A stretch of DNA of 64,000 bases, from NCBI RefSeq assembly GCF_014640675.1, contig NZ_BMHK01000020.1:1-64000 (forward strand), written 5' to 3'. Positions 1 through 8,528 of the stretch are shown one piece after another. The notes below the pieces were generated by a model. The model did not search any database, was not told where the DNA came from, and worked only from the letters and a program-made list of their open reading frames with translations. The stretch comes from Novosphingobium endophyticum. Lineage in GTDB: Bacteria > Pseudomonadota > Alphaproteobacteria > Sphingomonadales > Sphingomonadaceae. Position 1 is the stretch's first letter. Each line of letters starts with the position of its first letter. The translations under genes were made by a program, and so were the position numbers.

Positions 1-101
1 ACGTGAGCCGGGCGCCGCCCGAAGCATTCAGCTCCTGGTCGCCCCCGAAGCGCTGCCCGTCCTGCGATAAGCCAAACCGTCATAATCTCTGTGGCGCGGT
101 A

Positions 102-383
102 CTAGTTCACCCGGCCTTCGGATTCGATCTGGTCAGCGACACCGCGCAGCAGAGCCGGCAATTCCGAACGCATTCCCAGCATCTCGTACATGTTCAGCGT
201 CGCGCCCAGCATCGCAAGTGCGACCGTCGACGCCGGCGCGCCGTTCCGGATGAGCTTGGCGTACCCGTCCATCAGCGATTCCGCTACTTCGACGAAATCG
301 ACGAAATCGGTAGAGCTCTGATCTGCAAGCAACCGCTGCAACCCTTTCATTATTTTGGCAGATCTATCGTCAGACGAAGTCAT
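102..383 (-). CDS. small hypothetical protein
   Basis: A 93-residue protein, mostly helical by composition, with no signal peptide, membrane segment or cysteine. I do not recognise a family. A short Asp/Val-rich helix (residues about 25-35) is followed by a hydrophobic Ala/Leu/Met stretch (residues 50-70), as in small helical-bundle proteins. It sits alone at the left edge; the next gene on the same strand starts more than 1.7 kb away, so it is not clearly part of the polysaccharide locus. An overlapping plus-strand frame is open but looks like a GC-rich shadow. The call rests on codon pattern and plausible composition only. Confidence 0.5.
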   Translation of the reverse strand: MTSSDDRSAKIMKGLQRLLADQSSTDFVDFVEVAESLMDGYAKLIRNGAPASTVALAMLGATLNMYEMLGMRSELPALLRGVADQIESEGRVN

Positions 384-798
384 CAGTGCTCAGCCAATAT
401 TAGCTGCAATCCATTGGTTGCAGCGCCCAACAGAATGTGCCGAGTTCCCCATACCCGACTTCGACTCAAACCCCGCGATCGGCGGATTGATTGCAATTCC
501 GACATGCTTGCCGGGGCGAATTGCGCAATTCCTGCCGACCGAAATCAGCCTTTATATCTAAAGCGGGTTCTCTTTTAGCATCGTTTGGCCGCCCGGCGGG
601 AAGGGTAAATGGGCTAAATCTCGTGGATAAGTGCGCCTTTGCGGTTAAGCCGCTGATCCATAGTTCCTTTACTCGCCCGGCACGTTTGAAGCCGGTAGAC
701 GCGCCTCGGTTCTGCCCCCGATAGCAGTCCGTTTCGGCTGCTTGCCTGCTCATTCGAATTAGGCGCGCGGGCTGACAACGCCCGCCTGCAACCGGAAT
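384..798. other. intergenic region without a recognised gene
   Basis: About 415 bases between the small hypothetical gene and the glycoside-hydrolase-like gene. It is less GC-rich than its surroundings around 540-690. Short open frames occur on both strands, but their translations look like random Arg/Pro/Ser-rich shadow. I see no RNA gene or strong terminator. It may hold the promoter for the hypothetical gene at 102-383. Confidence 0.4.
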
Positions 799-2109
799 CT
801 ATCGAGTCCGAAAATGTACGAGCAGCGGATAATCCGGCACATCCAGTTTCACCCGCCTGCCACCGCTGATCTTCAACGGCCGGACGGTGTTCTCCAACGG
901 GTCGAAAACGGTCACCGTGACGCGGCGGCGCGTGGTACGCGCCCTGACCGTTACCGGCTTGGACGCCGTAGCCAGGGATTCGCTCGTGTATTGATCCCAT
1001 CGCCAGAATTCGGAGCGGTTCCAAAGGGCGACCAGGAGGCTTCCATTCTCGCGACGAATGACGATCCTACCGATCCCGTCGTCCGCATTTTCGAGCATCG
1101 CGCCGACCGTTCCGGTCGATGCCGCCGATCGCGTTCGTTCGAGGTATTTCGTCAGGTTATGAAGCGCCTCTGCCGCGACCTTCGGCCGATGATCGAACGT
1201 GAAAAGGCCAAAGTGGAATTCCGGCTGGCTCCTGTCCGGATCGGATTTCTGATCCAGCAATTCGTAGACATAGCTGCGCGAGATGCCCAACGCTGCACCT
1301 TCGAAGAACGCATTCAGCACGATCTTGGCCTGCGTGGTTTCATCGACGCCGAGTTGGGTCGCACTTGCCCAATAGGGTTTCCGCTCGGGCCATCCCTCGG
1401 GCAGGGTGAAATTGCCGAACTCGGTATTGGCTCGCGGCAATCGCGCCGCCGCGCCGCCATACATGCGCAAAGCGCTCTGAATGAATGTCCGGGGTTGCAG
1501 GGCGTTGTCACTGTAAGCGTGGACGTTTGCCACGTCCGCCATGCCTGAAAGGTCGTCGGTCGCAGCCCCTCCGGTGAAATAGAACACCGGGATCTGCTCC
1601 AGTTCCGGACGGGCCTGGACCTTGGCATAAAGCGCCCTCTGCGCCGCACGTGCCGCATCCTCGCCCTCAAGGCCGCCATAGGTAACCGGCCAGTTATTGA
1701 TCTCGTTGAAACCCTCGATCGCGGCAACCGAGCCGGGGACCTGCGATACGAGCCTTGCCGCGAAATCCACCGTTTCGTCGATCCGGTCCGACGTGGCGAT
1801 CAGGTCGAAGCGCAGTCCGGCGCCCGCGAGCCTGGCATAGCTTTGCAGTGGGACCGCTTCCCCGCCCGCATGCGTACGCAGGTGAACGAGGCCCAGGTAC
1901 CGCATGTGGGCCTCGACGCGATCGAGCCGGGCATATGCGCCGTCGGTATAGTTCAGGTGTGCGTTCACGCCGAACGTGTCGAGGAAATCCGCTTCCGGGA
2001 TCGCAGCCTCGATGTCGGTCGCGGGTTCGCGGCTCTCACCTTCGGCGAGGGAGTAGCCGCAGGCGACCAGCGCGAGCAACGGCAGGATTGTGCATGCAAG
2101 TCGTTTCAT
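799..2109 (-). CDS. glycoside-hydrolase-like lipoprotein (TIM barrel)
   Basis: A 436-residue secreted protein that looks like a clan-A type glycoside hydrolase. The N-terminus is a lipoprotein signal: a charged start, a Leu/Ala core and a lipobox ending at Cys17 (LVAC). Two acidic residues are placed as in retaining TIM-barrel hydrolases: Glu136 in FNEINNW fits the acid/base after beta-strand 4 and Glu230 in NTEFGNF fits the nucleophile. The C-terminal 90 residues look like a beta-sandwich. A role in trimming or turning over the polysaccharide made by the neighbouring locus is inferred from position. The substrate is unknown. A close family such as GH39 or GH5-like cannot be decided by eye. 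Confidence 0.7.
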   Translation of the reverse strand: MKRLACTILPLLALVACGYSLAEGESREPATDIEAAIPEADFLDTFGVNAHLNYTDGAYARLDRVEAHMRYLGLVHLRTHAGGEAVPLQSYARLAGAGLRFDLIATSDRIDETVDFAARLVSQVPGSVAAIEGFNEINNWPVTYGGLEGEDAARAAQRALYAKVQARPELEQIPVFYFTGGAATDDLSGMADVANVHAYSDNALQPRTFIQSALRMYGGAAARLPRANTEFGNFTLPEGWPERKPYWASATQLGVDETTQAKIVLNAFFEGAALGISRSYVYELLDQKSDPDRSQPEFHFGLFTFDHRPKVAAEALHNLTKYLERTRSAASTGTVGAMLENADDGIGRIVIRRENGSLLVALWNRSEFWRWDQYTSESLATASKPVTVRARTTRRRVTVTVFDPLENTVRPLKISGGRRVKLDVPDYPLLVHFRTR

Positions 2110-2329
2110 CGCTCCATTGCCGATATCGCAGGAATTGTCGCGGTCGTCAGGACATGGTCACGCGGCCCGCCTGCCACATTTCCAGCGCGGATCATAGCCT
2201 CTGCCCAAGAGGATGAGGCCGCAAGCCCGTCGCTTATCCTTCCGGATAGATGCCAATGCACGATACCCGGAAGAGCCCCCACGGAGCTAACCTGAGCGCA
2301 CGACACCTCCCTCGAGCTTAAGGGGAAAC

Positions 2330-3205
2330 ATGCGCGAACTGGTCACGTCCATTGCCATGCCGCTGTTGAAACACGCGACGCGCAACTACGTCGCCGGCGA
2401 AACGCTCGAGGACGCGGCACAACTGGCAACGCGGGCCGCCAGGCGGAACCTGAGCTGCACGCTGTGCTACTGGAACGACGGAACGGAAGAACCGGAAGTC
2501 GTCGCCTCGGAATACGCGGCCATTCTCAACCTTCTGCGCGAGCGCGGGATCGACGGTGCCCTTGCCGCGAAACTGCCCGCATTGAAGGAATGCGAAGAGC
2601 AGGTCGACAGGACCGTCTCGCTCGCGCGCAAGCTGGGCGTGCCGGTCATTTTCGACGCCCATGCCCCGGCTCAATCCGACGACACCTTCAGGTTTCTGGA
2701 ACTCCACGGCAGCAAGGGGCTTGGCCTCGCTATTCCCGGCCGCTGGCGCCGCAGCGTGAAAGACGCCGACCGGGCGGTCGAACTCGGCGTAAGGGTTCGC
2801 GTGGTGAAAGGCGAATGGGCCGATCCCCACGAGCCCGGAATGGACCTGCGCGAGGGGTACCTGCGGATCATCGAGCGTCTGGCAGGCCGCGCCGCATTCG
2901 TGGGCGTCGCCACGCACGACGCGCCGCTTGCGGCAAAGGCCATGCGGATCCTGGCGGAAGCAGGTACGCCTTTCGAGCAGGAGTTCGTCTTTCCCCTGCC
3001 GATCGACGCAGCATTGCGCGAAGGCGCGCGGTTCGGCGCCGGCGCTCGCCTCTACATTCCTTATGGCGAGGCCTGGCTGCCCTATTCGCTCTCACGGGCG
3101 TTCAGGAAGCCGAAGACGTTCTACTGGTTCGCGCGGGATCTGCTGGGCGGCAGGAAGTTCGTTCTCCCGCCAACGCACCCCGGCGCGCCTTCAGTCTTGT
3201 CCTAG
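2330..3205 (+). CDS. proline dehydrogenase-family protein
   Basis: A 291-residue single-domain protein with the proline dehydrogenase (PutA-type FAD TIM-barrel) signature: RVVKGEW around Lys160, ATHD near residue 204, and YIPYGEAWLPY followed by an Arg-rich helix near residues 249-265. In the family these residues bind FAD and the proline carboxylate; the enzyme oxidises L-proline to pyrroline-5-carboxylate and feeds electrons to quinone. There is no P5C dehydrogenase domain or neighbour. It starts the plus-strand side of the polysaccharide locus and ends inside a palindrome shared with the convergent hydroxylase gene. Its substrate here could be proline, hydroxyproline or something else. Confidence 0.75.
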   Translation: MRELVTSIAMPLLKHATRNYVAGETLEDAAQLATRAARRNLSCTLCYWNDGTEEPEVVASEYAAILNLLRERGIDGALAAKLPALKECEEQVDRTVSLARKLGVPVIFDAHAPAQSDDTFRFLELHGSKGLGLAIPGRWRRSVKDADRAVELGVRVRVVKGEWADPHEPGMDLREGYLRIIERLAGRAAFVGVATHDAPLAAKAMRILAEAGTPFEQEFVFPLPIDAALREGARFGAGARLYIPYGEAWLPYSLSRAFRKPKTFYWFARDLLGGRKFVLPPTHPGAPSVLS

Positions 3206-3221
3206 GCCGTTTACGGCCTAG
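3202..3221. terminator. shared palindrome carrying both convergent stop codons
   Basis: A perfect inverted repeat with 9-bp arms (CTAGGCCGT / ACGGCCTAG) and a TT loop. The TAG at 3203-3205 ends the proline-dehydrogenase-like gene and the complementary CTA at 3218-3220 ends the convergent hydroxylase gene. It probably acts as a bidirectional terminator, though there is no U-tract. Its tips resemble the ends of the MITE at 39578-39748 (GTTTACGGCC). Confidence 0.6.
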
Positions 3222-4360
3222 ATCCGCGCGGCGCGAATCCAGTCGCGTTCGACCTTGGTCAGATCGGGATGCGGGAAATCGAGAAGTAAGACCACCCGCG
3301 GCTCGCCCGAAGGATTCACGGCTTCGTGCTTGTATGACGAATCGAAGATAAGCGGCTCCCCGTAGCGCCATTCCCGTCTGATACCTCCGACTTCGATATG
3401 CCCGCCATCGGGAACAATAAGCGGCAGATGAAGCGTGAGAAAGACGTTGGAAACGTCGCGATGCGGCAGGATGACGCCGTGCGGACCGAGGATCGAATAC
3501 ATCGCATCGCGGAATGCGGGATAGCCGGGCACTATCCTGAGCAAACGGGCAGCCACCGGACACAGGGCGAGATTTTCGGGCCTTTCCTCATGCCGCTGGA
3601 CGAAGCTGAAGTTGTGCCAGTAATCACCGTCCAGCCCAACGTAATGATACCTCTCGATGCGATCGTCGTGGCGCGCAAGGACGGTTTCGGCTTCCGTCCG
3701 CAACGCGTCGACCGCCTCGACGAACCGGGGCATCCAGCTGAATTCCTCCGGATCGTGCCAGGGCTTCGAGGTGAGGCCGACAAACGTGAACCCTTGCGGG
3801 CTCGCGCGGACCGAGATTTCCGAGGAGCTATCCTCCCAGTCGATGGAGGCCGCGATCCGGTTCACGTTCGCGTCCGGATCGGCAAATTGCAGGGCTTCTC
3901 GCATCTTGCCGATACCCGCCTTGATCGCCTGCCTGCGACGCACGGCGGAGACGATCAGAAGCGCTGTCACGCCGATCGGCGCAAGCAACGAAATGCCGAC
4001 CAGCGGGAACAGCTTGAGCCCGGCCAGCGACACGCGCTCGGCAAGCAGGACAAAGGCCGCGGCGCACACGAAAAGCGCCGCGGTCAGAACCAGCGCCGGA
4101 CGCATCCATTTATGGAAGCGCGCGATCGCGCTTGTTCCCCAGTAGAGCTCGACCGGCTCGAGCAGCGCGGACCACGCCAGCCACAATAGAGCGAGAACGA
4201 CGGCGACCATCATCAGGTGCTCCGCCAACCCGACCGGCCCACCGAAAATCGAAGCGTTGTTTTGCCGGAAAACGACGCTCTCGAACGCGATCAGCACCAG
4301 CAGCACAAACTGCGAAGCCAGCAGGGCGAAAATGCCGTTGAAGGTTCTAACCGTACCCAT
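3218..4360 (-). CDS. membrane-anchored aspartyl/asparaginyl beta-hydroxylase family protein
   Basis: A 380-residue protein. The N-terminal ~150 residues hold about four hydrophobic segments. The C-terminal ~200 residues are an aspartyl/asparaginyl beta-hydroxylase (Asp_Arg_Hydrox) domain with the Fe(II) ligand set His300-x-Asp302 (LPHRDVSN) and His345 (YKHEAVN), plus Arg355 placed to bind 2-oxoglutarate. LpxO, which hydroxylates lipid A acyl chains, is the best-known bacterial relative and is also membrane-associated. In a sphingomonad the target could instead be a sphingolipid acyl chain or a protein side chain; this is inference. The gene overlaps the upstream acyltransferase gene by 14 bases, so the two are probably co-transcribed. 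Confidence 0.75.
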   Translation of the reverse strand: MGTVRTFNGIFALLASQFVLLVLIAFESVVFRQNNASIFGGPVGLAEHLMMVAVVLALLWLAWSALLEPVELYWGTSAIARFHKWMRPALVLTAALFVCAAAFVLLAERVSLAGLKLFPLVGISLLAPIGVTALLIVSAVRRRQAIKAGIGKMREALQFADPDANVNRIAASIDWEDSSSEISVRASPQGFTFVGLTSKPWHDPEEFSWMPRFVEAVDALRTEAETVLARHDDRIERYHYVGLDGDYWHNFSFVQRHEERPENLALCPVAARLLRIVPGYPAFRDAMYSILGPHGVILPHRDVSNVFLTLHLPLIVPDGGHIEVGGIRREWRYGEPLIFDSSYKHEAVNPSGEPRVVLLLDFPHPDLTKVERDWIRAARI

Positions 4361-5486
4361 CTCGCGATGTTCCGTTGTTGCTACGGTCGATCAGCCGCCC
4401 GAGCCTGTTTTGACCAACGACAACCGCGTCCCTGATGATCGCGGCAGATCCAAGCGCATTTCTCGGATAGTATCTTAACCTGAGGCGAGGACGTTCGGTC
4501 GAGGTCCAGAATTTCGTCCAGTCGGCCGCCTTGCCGAGGAACTCATAGCGCTTGAGGCCGCGGCTTGCGGCCCTCTCGATGCTTTCCAGCATCAGGAGCT
4601 GACCCGGAGAGCAGCGGGCGAAGCGTTCATCGTAACCGATCTTGAACAACCAGAAGCTGTCGTCGCATTCGGCGCAGATCTGGGCGGCGGCGATCACGGA
4701 ACCGATCTTCATGAAAGCAATCCGGAATATGCCATCGGCCGACGCGAGGTCCGCATAGCGCCTGAAGAAATCCATCTGCACCTTGTTATCCGCAATCGCC
4801 GTTCGGGTGCGTGATTTCCAGCTTCGTGCCTCGACCGCGATAGCCTGATCGAGCAGCGCCGATGCCTCGTGCGGCTGGGGCTGATGGAACTCGAAGGTTA
4901 TCCTTCCATCCTCTTCGGCGCGGCGGCGCATACGGCGGAAATCGGAGCGCCGACGCGAGCTGAATCGAGTCAGCGCATCCTTCCAGCTATCGTCCAGCTC
5001 AATGTAGGGAGATCCTTCGGTCGGCCGCGTGACCAGCAGCCCCCTGGCCCGGGCTCTCGACTTGAAGGCCTCCGAAAACACCGTCCCCTCGGGCGGCTGC
5101 CCGAGGTTGACCGGAAGCCGCTGCGCCAGGATGGCATCGACCAGACGCTCGGCCGCCGCCGCGTCGGCATAGCGCGCTTCGCTCGGCTCGCCCAGTTCCT
5201 CCGCCCCTGCAAGGTACAATGTCGGGATCGCCCCCTTGCGAACAAATGGAGCGATTCCGCCCTCCGTGACCAGCAGCACGGCGGAACGGTCCCGGTACAT
5301 CGTGGCGAAGCAGGCTTCGTTCCAGATGAAATGCTGCATGGGCGAGAGCCGGGGGACGTCAATCGCATCCCAGCGTTCCCTCGGCAGCAGGGCTTCGAGA
5401 GGAGAAGCTTCGGCTGATGGAACGATCGACCCGATCTTCATGGCTGACGGAATCTCCTGAAGTTCGGCGAATCTGAAACGCATCAA
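4347..5486 (-). CDS. BioF2/CelD-type GNAT N-acyltransferase
   Basis: A 379-residue protein of the GNAT superfamily of the type found with cellulose and exopolysaccharide loci (acetyltransferase_6, BioF2/CelD-like). Visible landmarks are SRRRSDFRRMRRR near residues 176-188, the core acceptor region with DQAIAVEARSWK, and the C-terminal segment FWLFKIGYDERFARCSPGQLLMLESI, which matches the family's final acyl-CoA and FemAB-like fold. Such proteins are thought to acylate amino sugars or modify polysaccharides. It precedes and overlaps the beta-hydroxylase gene, suggesting a two-gene minus-strand operon divergent from the polymerase gene. The substrate is unknown. Confidence 0.75.
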   Translation of the reverse strand: MMRFRFAELQEIPSAMKIGSIVPSAEASPLEALLPRERWDAIDVPRLSPMQHFIWNEACFATMYRDRSAVLLVTEGGIAPFVRKGAIPTLYLAGAEELGEPSEARYADAAAAERLVDAILAQRLPVNLGQPPEGTVFSEAFKSRARARGLLVTRPTEGSPYIELDDSWKDALTRFSSRRRSDFRRMRRRAEEDGRITFEFHQPQPHEASALLDQAIAVEARSWKSRTRTAIADNKVQMDFFRRYADLASADGIFRIAFMKIGSVIAAAQICAECDDSFWLFKIGYDERFARCSPGQLLMLESIERAASRGLKRYEFLGKAADWTKFWTSTERPRLRLRYYPRNALGSAAIIRDAVVVGQNRLGRLIDRSNNGTSRDGYG

Positions 5487-5731
5487 TGCGTGACCGAGCC
5501 CAAAAACGGCATGTCCAAATTCCCGCCAAGGCTAACTCGAATGCGCAATGGCGGCAATCGGACCAGAAGTAGTAAGTCCGCAGGCATGGCCGGGCATAGG
5601 GATACTTCCACGCACCCCAGAGCGGGCAGGTTCACCGGGCCTGAAACGCGCATTGCCGGGCTTCGATTTGCGCCTGCCCATCCGGCCAGGCGGGAACCCG
5701 GCCCCGGGGCTTAATTGACGAGGAGCTGTCG

Positions 5732-7177
5732 TTGGAACTGACGTTCATCGGGTGGATCCAGGCAGTGATCGGTCTCGCGATCGTCGTTGCCGGCGGCCCG
5801 AACAGCGCGTTCCTCTTTCTCATCCTCAGCGGTCTTTTCGACGGTTCCGCCGCAGTCCTGCTTCCCGCGCTCGGGGGCTCGTCGATCCCTCCGGTTCAGT
5901 TCGCGCTGATGTTCGTATTTCTGCGAATTCTGGTTCCGAAGGGAGGAGTTTACGGCCGCTTTCCCGATGCCGTTCGCGCCAACGCCTGGCTGGTCCTCTT
6001 CTGCTTCTATGGCATTGCGCATGCATTCATCGGGCCAAGACTGTTCGGCGGGGCGATCAGCGTCTACCCCATGCGCCCCCACCCCGAATCCGGTCTTTTC
6101 GATGTCATTCCCCTGTGGCCGAAATCGCAAAACCTGACCGCCGGCACATACCTTTTGGGCTGCCTGTTAATCGCAATCGCCGCTTACATCTTCTGTCGCG
6201 GCCGGGGGGGAGGAAAAGTCCTCGTCGATGCGTCGATCTGGGGCGGCTGGTTCTTCATCATCACAGGCCTGCTGGACCTGCTGACGCGCGGGACGCCGTT
6301 CGAACAGACGCTGTCGATTTTCCGCAACGGCGACTATGTCCAGATGAACGTCGAAGTGGACGGATTCATCCGCATCCGTGGCCTCTTGCCCGAAGCCTCG
6401 ACCTATGCTGGCGCCTGCTTCACCTTCTTCGCGATCAATACCGAGCTGTGGTACCGGTCCGTGCGGGCAAGAGCGACCGGCGTGCTGGCGATCGCCCTTG
6501 CCCTGATGCTGGTCATGAGCACGTCCTCTACGGCCTATGTCGCGCTCGCCGCTTACTCCGCGCTTTTCCTGCTTCGTGCCGTGGCCGTTCCCGGCGTGGC
6601 GCCAAGGGGAAAGCTGCTGCGCGTTTCCGCTGCCGGTTTCATGATCGTTTTCGCGGTGGCCGTCCTGATGGCGGTCATCCCCCAGCTGCCCGCCGCGATC
6701 TACCAGATGGTCGTCGAAATGACGGTAGAAAAATCGTCGAGCGATTCGGGGCAGCAGCGTCTGTTCTGGGCCATGCAAGGCGTGCATGCCCTCTTCGAAT
6801 CCCATGGCCTGGGCATCGGGCCGGGGAGCTTCCGATCATCGAGCCTGATCACGGCCATTGCCGGCTCGATGGGACTGATCGGCATCGTGTCCTTCACGAT
6901 GTATCTTCTCGCAGTCTTTCAGCCTTCGCGGCGATCGAGCTGGGGCCAGGGGGGAGAACTGCCCCAGATGCTTGGAGGCGCTTTCGCAAGCGCCGCCGTC
7001 TTCAGCCTCATCCCGGCCGCGATCGGGTCTCCCCAGCCCAGCCCCCCGGCCATGTTCTCGATGCTGGCAGGCGCCGCGCTCGCGCTGCGTCCCGCCCTGA
7101 CCGGACGCCCGGCGGCGAGACGGCCCGGGAGAGCGCCTGAACCGGCAAACGAGCTACCGGCCGGCGACCCGGCATGA
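5732..7177 (+). CDS. O-antigen polymerase/ligase-like membrane protein
   Basis: A 481-residue polytopic protein with about ten or more hydrophobic segments spread along its length and a longer extracytoplasmic loop around residues 180-230, a layout typical of Wzy polymerases and WaaL-like ligases. It would act on undecaprenyl-linked repeat units in the inner membrane. The start is a TTG with a good ribosome site (AGGAG at 5721-5725). Its stop overlaps a downstream ATG, so translation is likely coupled to the acyltransferase at 7174. The last 40 residues are Pro/Arg-rich and probably cytoplasmic. Polymerase and ligase cannot be separated from sequence by eye. Confidence 0.75.
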   Translation: MELTFIGWIQAVIGLAIVVAGGPNSAFLFLILSGLFDGSAAVLLPALGGSSIPPVQFALMFVFLRILVPKGGVYGRFPDAVRANAWLVLFCFYGIAHAFIGPRLFGGAISVYPMRPHPESGLFDVIPLWPKSQNLTAGTYLLGCLLIAIAAYIFCRGRGGGKVLVDASIWGGWFFIITGLLDLLTRGTPFEQTLSIFRNGDYVQMNVEVDGFIRIRGLLPEASTYAGACFTFFAINTELWYRSVRARATGVLAIALALMLVMSTSSTAYVALAAYSALFLLRAVAVPGVAPRGKLLRVSAAGFMIVFAVAVLMAVIPQLPAAIYQMVVEMTVEKSSSDSGQQRLFWAMQGVHALFESHGLGIGPGSFRSSSLITAIAGSMGLIGIVSFTMYLLAVFQPSRRSSWGQGGELPQMLGGAFASAAVFSLIPAAIGSPQPSPPAMFSMLAGAALALRPALTGRPAARRPGRAPEPANELPAGDPA

Positions 7178-8307
7178 CCGCTCGTCGCGCCTGTCAACCA
7201 GACCCGGGAAATCCTATGCGACGCCATCTACTCGATCCATCCGATCTCGACGCGGACCTGCTCGCCCTCTGGAAGCAGTTCTGCGACGGAAATTCGCTCT
7301 ACCATAGTCCGTTCTATCGCCCGCAGTTCACGCAAGCCGTCGCCCTCGCCCGCCCGGATGCGCGCGTCGCGGTTCTGGAAGAGCGCGGTGATGTTGTCGG
7401 GTTCTTTCCCTTCCATCTGACCCGGAGCGGAACCGGCAAACCGATCGGCGGGCACATCAACGACTACCACGGACCAATCCTCGCCCCTGGCGTGGAACCG
7501 TCAGCACACGCTCTGCTGCAAGCTGCGGGAATCTCGGCATACGACTACAACCATTTGCCCGCGGCGTTCACCGCGCTGACCGCCGGCGCGCATACATTCT
7601 CAATCTCGCCGCAAATGGACTTGTCGGACGGATTCGAGGCCTACCTCGCTCGCAAGGGTTCTCAATGGTGGGGCAAGGTGAAGCGCGAGGTCCGGCGCCG
7701 GAAGCGAAAAGCCGAAGACGCATTCGGCCCGGTTCGCTTCGTGTTCCATGATCCATCCGATCGGGCCTACAGCGTGCATGTCGCGATGAAGAACACCCAA
7801 TATGAACGGATGGGTCTGCGGGCGACGATGGGTGACGGTTGGGCCGGCAAAGTGCTCGAAACGCTGAGGCACATGCAAGAGCCCGACTTCGCCGGCATCA
7901 TGAGCACCCTGTACGCGGGGGACCGCCTGATCGCCGGCCACGTCGGTCTGCGTTCCGCAACCGTGTTGCACTGGTGGTTTCCGTCGTACGACCTGAGCCT
8001 GTCCAAGCTCGGTCCGGGTATCAGCCTGATCCACGAGTGTATGTTGAGCATGCGGGAGCATGGTCTTGCGATCGTCGATTTCGGCAAGGGCGATGAAGAC
8101 TTTAAAATGTATTTCGCCGATCGCCACGAAAAACTGTGCGAAGGGTCCATCAGCCACGCCGGGAGTATGGCGGCGACACTGCGACAGGGCACCGACGCCC
8201 TTGTCGGGTTCGCGGAGCGCCTGCCGCTGGGCAGGTTCAAGACCTATCCGCGCCGCGCGGTGGCGCGGCTGATCTCCGGCGTAAATCTTCCCGAAGAAGT
8301 CGGATAG
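7174..8307 (+). CDS. FemAB/BioF2-like GNAT N-acyltransferase
   Basis: A 377-residue protein of the same broad acyltransferase class as the one at 4347-5486 but clearly diverged. Landmarks are WWGKVKREVRRRKRKAE near residues 159-175, a central AGHVGLRSATVLHWWFPSYD segment, and a C-terminal GKGDEDFKMYFADR motif typical of the BioF2-like family. It follows the polymerase-like gene with a 4-base overlap and is probably co-translated. An in-frame ATG at 7216 would give a protein 14 residues shorter and is an equally good start. A role in N-acylating a sugar of the polysaccharide is inferred from the family and place. Confidence 0.75.
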   Translation: MTARRACQPDPGNPMRRHLLDPSDLDADLLALWKQFCDGNSLYHSPFYRPQFTQAVALARPDARVAVLEERGDVVGFFPFHLTRSGTGKPIGGHINDYHGPILAPGVEPSAHALLQAAGISAYDYNHLPAAFTALTAGAHTFSISPQMDLSDGFEAYLARKGSQWWGKVKREVRRRKRKAEDAFGPVRFVFHDPSDRAYSVHVAMKNTQYERMGLRATMGDGWAGKVLETLRHMQEPDFAGIMSTLYAGDRLIAGHVGLRSATVLHWWFPSYDLSLSKLGPGISLIHECMLSMREHGLAIVDFGKGDEDFKMYFADRHEKLCEGSISHAGSMAATLRQGTDALVGFAERLPLGRFKTYPRRAVARLISGVNLPEEVG

Positions 8308-8528
8308 CGGGGAACATGAGCGACTTACCGATTCGGAGTAGGCCAAATTTATCATCCGCGGCCCTGTGCGGGAATTCGGCGGCTATGGGGGGGTATCGCA
8401 GTTACCCGGCCCGCCAGGTTGATGTAATCGGGGAAGGAACAACTCCAGCGGTTCGACAAGGCACGGTCAGTCCCTCGGCATCGCCGCTGCCGATTTCGTG
8501 TCTAACGGTGGGAACTTGGGCGCAATCG

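Noticed and set aside
8316..8528. Upstream start for the GT2 gene at ATG 8316
   Set aside because: The extra 71 residues look non-coding and the GT-A domain begins shortly after ATG 8529.
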